From: Acerihabitans arboris
GTDB lineage: Bacteria > Pseudomonadota > Gammaproteobacteria > Enterobacterales > Enterobacteriaceae
Length of the DNA stretch: 64,000 nt
Direction: 5' to 3'
Assembly (NCBI RefSeq): GCF_010131535.1
Contig: NZ_WUBS01000008.1
Location: 62,001-126,000 of the forward strand
Shown here: piece after piece, positions 55,446 through 62,695 of the stretch
Numbering within the stretch: position 1 is the stretch's first letter
How the letters are laid out: every line of letters starts with the position of its first letter
Translations under genes and position numbers: made by a program
The notes under the pieces: generated by a model
Told to the model about the DNA's origin: nothing
Databases searched by the model: none
The model's input: only the letters and a program-made list of their open reading frames with translations

Positions 55446-55988
55446 ATGAGCCTTTATTGGATCGCCCAGGCCGTGGGAGTGTTGGCTTTTATCGTCGGCA
55501 TCACCATGTTCATCAAACGCGACGATCGTAAATTCAAACTGCAGCTTGCGCTATACAGCTTCATTATCGGCTGCCATTTCTTTTTGATGGGCGCCAACGC
55601 CGCGGGCATGAGCGCGGTGCTCAACGCGTTTCGTACGGTGATATCCACCCGCACCCGCAGCATTGTGGTGATGTTTGTGTTTATCATCCTGACCCTGGCG
55701 CTCGGGCTTTCCGAGGTTAAGCACGCCGTCGAGCTGCTGCCCATTACCGGCACGGTGCTCAGCACCTGGGCGCTGTTCCGCACCAGCGGGCTGACCACCC
55801 GCTGCGTGATGTGGTGTTCCACCGCCGGCTGGGTCACCCATAATATCTGGCTTGGCTCCATCGGCGGCTCGCTTATCGAGGGCAGCTTTTTAATCGTCAA
55901 CGGCATTAATATCGTGCGCTTTCGCCGCATGCAATTACGCGGCATCGACCCGTTCGCCGCTGAACATAAAGCCGTCTCGACGCGTTAA
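55446..55988 (+). CDS. ygjV: Inner-membrane protein YgjV
   Basis: Membrane protein of 180 residues with about six hydrophobic segments; function unknown. It matches E. coli YgjV (about 183) in [50 protein letters not shown] and [19 protein letters not shown]. Its stop codon overlaps the stop of the convergent alx gene, sharing TTAA. Confidence 0.9.
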   Translation: MSLYWIAQAVGVLAFIVGITMFIKRDDRKFKLQLALYSFIIGCHFFLMGANAAGMSAVLNAFRTVISTRTRSIVVMFVFIILTLALGLSEVKHAVELLPITGTVLSTWALFRTSGLTTRCVMWCSTAGWVTHNIWLGSIGGSLIEGSFLIVNGINIVRFRRMQLRGIDPFAAEHKAVSTR

Positions 55989-56926
55989 ACGCCGTTGCGC
56001 CGATTAACCCAGGTATTAATCAGCAAGGTGGCGGCCAGGATAGAGGCCACCACGCCCAGGGAAATCGCCACGGGTATATGGATGATGTCCACAATCAGCA
56101 TCTTGGCGCCGATAAACACCAGGATCAGCGCCAGGCCGTATTTCAGCAGCGAGAACCGTTCGGCTACGCCCGCCAGCATAAAATACATGGCGCGCAGTCC
56201 CAGGATGGCGAACAGATTGGACGTCAGCACGATAAAGGGATCGGTGGTGACGGCAAAAATGGCCGGGATGCTGTCGACGGCAAAAATCACGTCGCTGAAT
56301 TCCACCAGGATCAGTACCAAGATCAGCGGCGTGGCGAACAGCACGCCATTTTGCCGGACAAAAAAACGTTCGCCGTGCAGTTCGTCGGTCATGCGTAAAT
56401 GACCGCGCAGCCAGCGAACCAAAGGCTTATCTCCCAACGCCGAATCATCCTCTTTCGACCAGGCCATCTTGATGCCGGTAAACAGCAGGAAGGCGCCGAA
56501 AACATACAGCAGCCAGTCGAAACGGGTTACCAGCCAGCTGCCGCCGAATATCATCAACGTACGCAGCACGATGGCGCCCAGCACCCCATAGACCAGTACG
56601 CGCCGTTGCAACTGCGCCGGTATGGCAAAATAGCCGAACAGCATCAGCCAGACGAATACATTATCCACCGCCAGCGCTTTTTCAATCAAATAACCGGTAA
56701 GGAAGGCCAGCGCCTGCGGGTCGGCGACGGCCCGGCCCTGGGTAGTGGCGAGATACCACCAGAAGGCGGCATTAAACAGCAGGGACAAGGAGACCCATAC
56801 CACGGACCAGCAGGCGGCCCGTTTTAACGTCATGGTCTTGCCCTGCAACAACAGGTCGATGGCCAGCATAATAATGACCACGACGGCAAAAACGCCCCAA
56901 AGCAAAGGTGTGCCAACGGTATTCAT
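55985..56926 (-). CDS. alx: TerC-family Mn2+ exporter Alx
   Basis: Membrane protein of 313 residues with about nine helices. In E. coli Alx is induced by alkaline pH and Mn2+ and helps export manganese. Family motifs are [21 protein letters not shown], where Asp and Asn line the predicted metal site, and [31 protein letters not shown] in the second half (read as two blocks). A yybP-ykoY riboswitch and terminator precede it. The ATG at 56926 follows AGGATATCCTC. Confidence 0.95.
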   Translation of the reverse strand: MNTVGTPLLWGVFAVVVIIMLAIDLLLQGKTMTLKRAACWSVVWVSLSLLFNAAFWWYLATTQGRAVADPQALAFLTGYLIEKALAVDNVFVWLMLFGYFAIPAQLQRRVLVYGVLGAIVLRTLMIFGGSWLVTRFDWLLYVFGAFLLFTGIKMAWSKEDDSALGDKPLVRWLRGHLRMTDELHGERFFVRQNGVLFATPLILVLILVEFSDVIFAVDSIPAIFAVTTDPFIVLTSNLFAILGLRAMYFMLAGVAERFSLLKYGLALILVFIGAKMLIVDIIHIPVAISLGVVASILAATLLINTWVNRRNGV

Positions 56927-56941
56927 CTGAGGATATCCTGT

Positions 56942-56980
56942 AAAAAAAAACGGCTAACGTCGGAAGACGCAGCCGTTTTC
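56942..56980 (-). terminator. Riboswitch expression-platform terminator of alx
   Basis: On the minus strand AAACGGCTGCGTC and GACGTTAGCCGTTT pair (one bulge) and are followed by about nine T, 15 bp before the alx start. It follows the aptamer directly, so readthrough or pairing changes control alx. Confidence 0.85.
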
Positions 56981-57000
56981 TCCTGATCCAGGATGTAAAC

Positions 57001-57122
57001 AAACCTCGCCTTCCGGCAAGGTCTCACTTACAACGCAGATGAAATACCGTTCTGGTTGCCCGGTAGCCGGATGCGCTAGCATCGTATTGACGACATACCG
57101 ACGAAGAAGTTACTCCCCTTTG
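57001..57122 (-). promoter_or_regulatory. yybP-ykoY riboswitch (Mn2+/pH-responsive element of alx)
   Basis: Read on the minus strand, the element opens with AAAGGGGAGTAAC (57122 downward) and closes with GTGAGACCTTGCCGGAAGGCGAGG (57026 to 57003 as two adjoining blocks), the two signature ends of the yybP-ykoY family and nearly identical to the E. coli alx PRE element. The middle helix differs. In this family Mn2+ binding favours expression, and alkaline pH changes folding during transcription at alx. Confidence 0.9.
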
Positions 57123-57201
57123 CTATGCGCAACCTTAATGTAAATATTTGCGACAGTCAATCTTCCACCCGGTTTAATAGCCGGTGCCCGCGTGCGCCGC
57201 G

Positions 57202-57933
57202 TTAGACCGCCTGCAGGCATTGCCGCACAAACGCCGCCATCAGGGCCTCGCTGTCGGGCGTATCGCTAAGCTCGCGCCCGATTAGCGCCAGCTCCGGCCC
57301 CCGCTCCGGGTCCTGGACCGTCATGCCCGATAAAAAGTCGTGCATCACCGCCGCGGAAAATTCCGGATGGAACTGCGTGGTCACCACATTATGGCGATAG
57401 CGCAGGATCTGATGGGGATCGCGCGCCGATCGGGCCAGCACGGTGGCGCCCCTGGGCGGCGTGACCACCGTTTGCGAATGGATAAGGTTGGCCGGGAACC
57501 GCTCCGGCAATTGGCCGATCAGGGGATCGTTGGCGGCGGCGGGCAGCAGTTCGATAGGCTGGGTGCCGACTTCCATGCCGTCGGCCAGATAATCCACCTC
57601 GCCCCCCAGCGCATGGGCCAGCAGCTGATGCCCGTAGCATACGCCGAAAATCGGTATTTCCGCATCCATCGCCTGGCGTAGCCATGCGGCGGCAAATTCG
57701 CTCCAGGCCAGCCGTTCGGTCACCATGGCCGCCGATCCGGTAATCAGTACGCCGCTATAGGCCTGCGGCGCGTCGGGCCGTTCGCCGCCCGGCAAATGGA
57801 CGATCCGTACCTGTCCGGCGCCAAGCCCGGTCGCCTGCAGGAACATCGTATCGTAATTACCGTTGGCCGCAATCACGTCCTGCGGCGCATCGCCGGTTTG
57901 CAGGATCAATATGGGTTTTAGCCTGGACATCAT
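57202..57933 (-). CDS. Class-I glutamine amidotransferase domain protein
   Basis: Stand-alone GATase1 protein of 243 residues, related to the glutaminase part of GMP synthase and to YfeJ-type proteins. The triad is visible: Cys99 in GVCYGHQLLAHALGG and the His/Glu pair in TTQFHPEFSAAVMHDF. There is no synthetase domain, so the acceptor is unknown; gamma-glutamyl hydrolysis is one possibility. It overlaps the ygjR stop by 4 bp, so the two are cotranscribed. Confidence 0.85.
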   Translation of the reverse strand: MMSRLKPILILQTGDAPQDVIAANGNYDTMFLQATGLGAGQVRIVHLPGGERPDAPQAYSGVLITGSAAMVTERLAWSEFAAAWLRQAMDAEIPIFGVCYGHQLLAHALGGEVDYLADGMEVGTQPIELLPAAANDPLIGQLPERFPANLIHSQTVVTPPRGATVLARSARDPHQILRYRHNVVTTQFHPEFSAAVMHDFLSGMTVQDPERGPELALIGRELSDTPDSEALMAAFVRQCLQAV

Positions 57934-58943
57934 GCCACCGCCCCGGCGTCAGGGTTATTGACCGCCAGGCCGTCGGCGGGAAAGACCACGCCGGTCTGGC
58001 GGCGGATTTCGGTCAACAGGCCGGCCGTGACGCGCGATTGCGCCAAACCGGCATGATCTACCTCATTGTTTTCCACCAGCGCGGCAAAGCGCTCCGCCTC
58101 GTAGAGCATGGTATTGATATGCTGCGGCTGGGTCAGGTCCTGCTTATTACCGCTGCGCGGCACCAGGGTTAGTTGCTGGCATTCGGACATTTTTTCGATA
58201 ACCAGCGAACCCTCTTCTCCCTGGATTTCACTCGGCAGCGCCGTCTGGCTGACTTTTGAATGGCTCAGCGTGACGTCAAAACCGCCGTAATCCAGGCATA
58301 CCGTGCCGTGTCCGTCCACGCCGCTTTCCAGTAGCGATGCGGTGGCATACAGCCGGTGGGGTTCGCCCCACAGCGCCACGGCGCTGGCCAGCATATAAAA
58401 GCCGATATCCATGATCGAACCGTTGGAAAACGCCGGGTTAAAGGTATTGGGCTGTTCGCCGGCCAGGTATTTCGGGTAGCGGGAGGAATACTGGCAATAG
58501 TTGAAAAACACCTTGCGTAGCCTGCCCACTCGCGGCAGCGCCTGTTGCAAGGCCAGGAAATTGGGCAGGCTGGCGGTTTTAAACGCCTCGAATAACACCA
58601 CCTGGTTGGCGCGCGCGCAGGCGATCATCTCTTCCACCTCGCGCAGGTTGGAGGCCAACGGCTTTTCGCAGATCACATGCTTTTTATGGCCGAGGAGCAA
58701 CAGCGCCTGGCGACAGTGCATGGAGTTGGGGCTGGCAATATACACCGCATCAACGGCATCGGACTGCGCCAGCGCCTCCAGCGAATCGAAATAGTGCTGG
58801 ACCGGGTAGTCGATCCCCAGGCTTTGCGCCTGCGCGAGAGTGCGGGAATAGATGGCCGTCAGTTTGTATTTGCCGCTCTCGTGGGCGGCATCGATGAATT
58901 GACGGGTGATCCAATTGGTACCTATCACGGCGAAGCGAATCAT
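57930..58943 (-). CDS. ygjR: Gfo/Idh/MocA-family oxidoreductase YgjR
   Basis: NAD(P)-dependent sugar-type oxidoreductase of unknown substrate, 337 residues. The Rossmann start is FAVIGTNWITRQFIDAAHES (4-23) and the family lysine motif is VICEKPLASN (about 94-103), followed by LFEAFKTASLPNF. It matches E. coli YgjR over its whole length with about eight additional C-terminal residues. It precedes the amidotransferase and is divergent from rlmG, as in E. coli's ygjR-rlmG neighbourhood. Confidence 0.92.
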   Translation of the reverse strand: MIRFAVIGTNWITRQFIDAAHESGKYKLTAIYSRTLAQAQSLGIDYPVQHYFDSLEALAQSDAVDAVYIASPNSMHCRQALLLLGHKKHVICEKPLASNLREVEEMIACARANQVVLFEAFKTASLPNFLALQQALPRVGRLRKVFFNYCQYSSRYPKYLAGEQPNTFNPAFSNGSIMDIGFYMLASAVALWGEPHRLYATASLLESGVDGHGTVCLDYGGFDVTLSHSKVSQTALPSEIQGEEGSLVIEKMSECQQLTLVPRSGNKQDLTQPQHINTMLYEAERFAALVENNEVDHAGLAQSRVTAGLLTEIRRQTGVVFPADGLAVNNPDAGAVA

Positions 58944-59156
58944 ACCGAATTATTATCCTGCGCAGTGTTATAAGAGGTTTCAGATTAGCATGCTAATACT
59001 GTAAGGAAAACATCCAGTCGGGCAGGAAAAAAACGTCTGTCCGATCCACCAATGTCCCTTACCGGCGCGGTTTTTGCCCAAGGGATGAAAAAAGAGTTTA
59101 CTGCCGGCGCGTTTTCAGGGATAAACACCCCAATTCGACTCTTTCAGGAAAGGCCA

Positions 59157-60284
59157 ATGAGCCGCTTTGACTATGCCTCCGGCGTGCTGGAGCTTGACAG
59201 GTACCCACCCGGCGCGGCCGATGGCAATTTACAGGCCTGGGATGCGGCGGACGAATATCTGCTGGCCCATGTCGCAACGCTGGGCGCCATCACCGGGCCG
59301 ACGCTGATTTTTAACGACAGCTTCGGCGCGCTGGCCTGCGCGCTGCGCGCTGGCTCACCCTACAGCATTGGCGACTCTTTTCTCAGCCAGCTGGCGACCC
59401 GTCATAACGCCGGGCAAAACGCGACGGATGACGGCGAAATCCGTTTTTTAGACAGCCTGGCCCCGTTGCCGGCGTCCCCCGGCCTGGTGCTGATGAAAAT
59501 ACCCAAGACCCTGGCGCTGCTCGAACATCAGCTGTATGCCCTGCGGCGGGTGTCCGGCCCCGGCACGCAGGTTATCGCGGCGGGAAAGGTCAGGGACATC
59601 CATAATTCAACCCTGCAACGCTTTAGCGATATCCTTGGGTCCACCCGCACTTCACTGGCCAAAAAGAAAGCCCGGCTGATTTTCAGCCAGGTGACCGCCC
59701 CTGCGGTGAACGGCCAGGAGCAGAGCTGCGTCTGGCCGCTTGAGGAGAATGGTTACCTGATCCACAACCATGCCAACGTCTTTTCACGCGCAACGCTGGA
59801 TATCGGCGCGCGCTTTTTTATGCAATACCTGCCCGAAGGGCTTGATGGGACCCTGATCGATCTCGGCTGCGGCAATGGGGTGCTGGGGTTGACCGCCCTG
59901 GGGCAAAACCCCCGCGCCGGGCTGCATTTTATCGACGAATCCTATATGGCGATCGCCTCAAGTCGGATTAATATAGCAACCAATCGCCCCGATGATATGG
60001 CGCGCTGCCGGTTTGTGGTGGGCAATTCACTGGTGGGGTATGACGCCGACAGCGTACAGGCCGTGTTATGCAATCCGCCTTTTCATCAGCAGCAGGTGTT
60101 AACCGATCATATCGCCAGGGGTATGTTCCGGGATGCTAAACGCAGCCTGCGGCCAGGGGGGGAATTGCGCATCGTTGCCAACCGGCATTTGGATTATTAT
60201 CATCAGATCAAACAGCTATTCGGTAACTGCGCTACGCTTGGTTCGAATCCAAAATTTGTGGTGTTGCGCGCGGTGAAAACCTGA
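59157..60284 (+). CDS. rlmG: 23S rRNA G1835 N2-methyltransferase RlmG
   Basis: SAM-dependent enzyme that makes m2G1835 in 23S rRNA. The start MSRFDYASGVLELDRYP with an AGGAAAGG ribosome site gives 375 residues and aligns with E. coli; the frame runs 35 codons further up. It has the duplicated-methyltransferase layout: a degenerate N-terminal half, then SAM motif I LIDLGCGNGVLGLTAL and catalytic NPPFHQQ (about 304-310). Confidence 0.95.
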   Translation: MSRFDYASGVLELDRYPPGAADGNLQAWDAADEYLLAHVATLGAITGPTLIFNDSFGALACALRAGSPYSIGDSFLSQLATRHNAGQNATDDGEIRFLDSLAPLPASPGLVLMKIPKTLALLEHQLYALRRVSGPGTQVIAAGKVRDIHNSTLQRFSDILGSTRTSLAKKKARLIFSQVTAPAVNGQEQSCVWPLEENGYLIHNHANVFSRATLDIGARFFMQYLPEGLDGTLIDLGCGNGVLGLTALGQNPRAGLHFIDESYMAIASSRINIATNRPDDMARCRFVVGNSLVGYDADSVQAVLCNPPFHQQQVLTDHIARGMFRDAKRSLRPGGELRIVANRHLDYYHQIKQLFGNCATLGSNPKFVVLRAVKT

Positions 60285-60361
60285 TGATACGGGCGGGTCC
60301 CACCGGGTTTGCAGGACGTTTTGCTGAGCGTTTTGGTAGAGAGAGGCGAACTATAACGAAT

Positions 60362-60390
60362 TTGTTGCACATGCCGACAATCATTATACT
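60362..60390 (+). promoter_or_regulatory. Sigma-70-type promoter of the 60420 gene
   Basis: TTGTTG (60362-60367) and TATACT (60385-60390) are separated by exactly 17 bp and lie 30 bp before the small ORF, whose AAGGA ribosome site is at about 60409-60413. Confidence 0.6.
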
Positions 60391-60419
60391 TCGCCCAGGG
60401 TCATTTTTAAGGAACGATT

Positions 60420-60725
60420 ATGCTGTTGCAAGAGTTCGAAACACGGTTAAACGATGCGTTGACGGAGCTGGAACAAAGCTTTAGCCGCCACCATAAACTG
60501 TGGCAGCAAGACCATCAGACTTTGCAGCAACAACTGGATTCAAGCCTGCGCCGCGAAGCAAAACTGCGTGAGCAAAATGCGCTGCTGGTCAGCCAGCTCA
60601 ACAACCTGGACAGCTCGCCAGACCGTAATCCGCTGATACATAAAATAAAAATATTAAGCTCCCATATTGATGCGTTGGCCCGGGATGCGTCGGCGTTCCG
60701 CCAGTCCTTGCCGGGTATCAACTGA
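60420..60725 (+). CDS. Small coiled-coil protein of unknown function
   Basis: A 101-residue, almost wholly helical protein: LLQEFETRLNDALTELEQSF, then a Gln-rich LWQQDHQTLQQQLDSSLRR and LREQNALLVSQLNN with heptad spacing, and a short second helix ending LPGIN. There is no signal peptide or membrane segment. I do not recognise the family; the shape recalls small cell-division or replication accessory proteins (ZapB, PriC fragments). It has its own promoter and AAGGAACG ribosome site. It is convergent with the protease-like gene, whose stop is 2 bp away. Confidence 0.7.
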   Translation: MLLQEFETRLNDALTELEQSFSRHHKLWQQDHQTLQQQLDSSLRREAKLREQNALLVSQLNNLDSSPDRNPLIHKIKILSSHIDALARDASAFRQSLPGIN

Positions 60726-60727
60726 TA

Positions 60728-62071
60728 TCATGTCGCTGAGGCATCACTGGTGCTGCGTTTCTTCCAGGGCCTGGAGGTTAACGACGAGCCGCGGCGTAAT
60801 CGTTGCCATAAGCTTGCCGAACGGTTGATGGCGACAGTATCTGGCCCGGTGGGTTCATCGACGCCATAGATCAGGCACAGCAGTTGCGGATCGTCGACCA
60901 ATCCCTGCCTGTAACCGCTTTTGATGCCATCCAGCACAAAAAGGATGCGCAGCAGCTGGCTGGTCGCCGCGGTATTCCCCTCCAGCAATTCATTCAATCT
61001 CTCTATGTTTTTGATATAATTATTTAATAACGCGTGCATGTTTTCCGCTGAAGATACCGTTTGGGCCGGTGCGTAAATACATAACCTGAAAAAATTATAG
61101 GTATGAATAGCGCAATCGTTATTAAATTGGAACTGCCTGCCAAAATAGCGGATTTCGTTACTGCTCGACGTTTCGATCAGCCGATCGATGAGTATTTCCT
61201 TCTCTTTATTTTCCTCGTTGGGATCGTTGCTATCAAAAATATTAAATTCAAAACCCTGTGGTTTTTTTACCGCCAACACAGCGCTAAAATGGCCGTCAGG
61301 AGAACAGCTTTCCTCCTTTTCTGAATTTAAAGTTAACAAGGGGATTATTAATTTTTGGCCAATTGTTAACATGCCCAATTTTTTTTGTGCAAGGCTGAGG
61401 CTTTTATCAGCGGCTTCGCGTAAATGCTTAGGCAAGGCATTAAGGTTGGCCTTGCTTTGGCATTTATAAATCAAAGACGACGTGCAATGATAGGTGTCGT
61501 CTTTTTTTAACAGCAAATAAATTAATGTGTCTAATAATGTTCTATCTATAAGATTACCGGCCGAAACGATGGGCCGTAATTCCCCGGGCAGGACGGCCTG
61601 TTGAGCACACGGTAATGCGTGCTCTGCCGGCGAACCAGAATAATGAGATATCTCATGCTCATATAAAAACAATCGCACCAGGCTGCTAAGTTTTTTCTTA
61701 ATCTCATCGTTAATGTCCTCTTTGAGCAACTGTAACCAGTGGTTAAGCATGAAATTAAATATACCACGCTCGCGGGTATTCCGGCTTGCCGCCACCTGAT
61801 GGATATAGGATGTGGGACGGAGGGCATGGGCGGAGCCATCTTCCACGCAGCCCTTGACGCATAGGGACAGATAATCCTCTTCGGGTGGCGGATGGAAAGC
61901 GTTTTGCAACGCGCAATGTTTGGTTTGAAAAATAGGCTTTGTAAAATCAATATTTTCGTTAAAAATTCTTTGATCACAATGTTCCTCACCATTTTTTATT
62001 TCAGCACACTCATCGTGGCGTGTGATACTATTGCGATGCAATGTAATGCCGCTGAGTTGAAAATCTAGCAT
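60728..62071 (-). CDS. Putative CE-clan cysteine protease, effector-like (Ulp1/SseL/ChlaDub-type pattern)
   Basis: A 447-residue soluble protein with no signal peptide, an AGAGG ribosome site and AT-rich codon use unlike its neighbours. Residues 261-320 show the order of a CE-clan peptidase: His261 in DGHFSAVLAV, Asp280 in FNIFDSND, Gln313 or Gln315 in GRQFQFNNDC and Cys320 in NNDCAIHTYNF. The 59-residue His-to-Cys distance fits SseL/Ulp1-like enzymes. The usual DCG is DCA here and the W after His is F. The C-terminus is basic (RPWKKRS). Such proteins in animal- or plant-associated bacteria are injected deubiquitinases, deSUMOylases or acetyltransferases. The assignment is from motif pattern only. 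Confidence 0.5.
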   Translation of the reverse strand: MLDFQLSGITLHRNSITRHDECAEIKNGEEHCDQRIFNENIDFTKPIFQTKHCALQNAFHPPPEEDYLSLCVKGCVEDGSAHALRPTSYIHQVAASRNTRERGIFNFMLNHWLQLLKEDINDEIKKKLSSLVRLFLYEHEISHYSGSPAEHALPCAQQAVLPGELRPIVSAGNLIDRTLLDTLIYLLLKKDDTYHCTSSLIYKCQSKANLNALPKHLREAADKSLSLAQKKLGMLTIGQKLIIPLLTLNSEKEESCSPDGHFSAVLAVKKPQGFEFNIFDSNDPNEENKEKEILIDRLIETSSSNEIRYFGRQFQFNNDCAIHTYNFFRLCIYAPAQTVSSAENMHALLNNYIKNIERLNELLEGNTAATSQLLRILFVLDGIKSGYRQGLVDDPQLLCLIYGVDEPTGPDTVAINRSASLWQRLRRGSSLTSRPWKKRSTSDASAT

Positions 62072-62691
62072 GTTTGCCTCTTATGATAATAAATATAAAT
62101 TTGTTAATATGTGAAATTTTTGGCGATGAAAAAAGAGTTTAAAATGCTTTCTCTAATTAACGATCAAAAAAGACGGGCTGTATGTTAGTTCATATCACGT
62201 AAAAAATTGTAAATAGAGATTTAAAATTTGTTTAATATATTAATGACGGATTTTGAATGAACCGCATCAAGGAAAATAAGCGAATCCCCTCCATATCCGC
62301 CTGATCAAATGCAAAATATTCGTCAAGGAAAAATCCCAATGCCTTGCGTACCGGTCATACGTGAATATAGTTTGATTGCTAATAATTACAAAGTTAAGCA
62401 AGGCGAAGAAATGTTTTTATAAAATCATCTTATCTTGCAAGTCAATGATTTTTTAACGCATAAATATCACACTTATGACGTATATCTTGATCATATCGAT
62501 AAATTTTTTTTAAACCATAAATATTGGGCCATTTCTGCCGATGATAACTGCGTTGCCGTTATCACCAGGCATATTTCCATAAGGCGCGATCCCAATGCTG
62601 TATTATCGGCATCGGGCAAGAAGCCGGCGAGCCAAGACCACCGTCCGGGCTGCAGGGTACGGAGTAACGAAGAAAGCGAAAGGAAGATCCA
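62072..62691. other. AT-rich noncoding or decayed segment
   Basis: 620 bp, strongly AT-rich compared with the rest of the window, with runs of A and T and no intact gene. It contains the promoter side of the protease-like gene and a broken plus-strand frame (62339-62695). This composition, shared with the adjacent gene, points to horizontal origin. Confidence 0.6.
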
Positions 62692-62695
62692 ATGA
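62339..62695 (+). pseudogene. ORF interrupted by one in-frame stop, unknown product
   Basis: An ATG frame of 27 codons (MPCVPVIREYSLIANN...EEMFL) ends at TAA 62420-62422 and continues in the same frame for another 90 codons (ILQVNDFLTHKYHTYDVYL, FFLNHKYWAISADDN) to a TGA that overlaps the chemoreceptor ATG. The first two thirds read like protein and the end, in GC-rich DNA, does not. It may be a remnant of a transferred gene. I do not recognise the product. Confidence 0.35.

Noticed and set aside
62435-62695. 86-codon frame from a TTG start as an intact small gene
   Set aside because: TTG start without a ribosome site; the same frame extends upstream through a stop to an ATG, so a decayed frame is the simpler reading.
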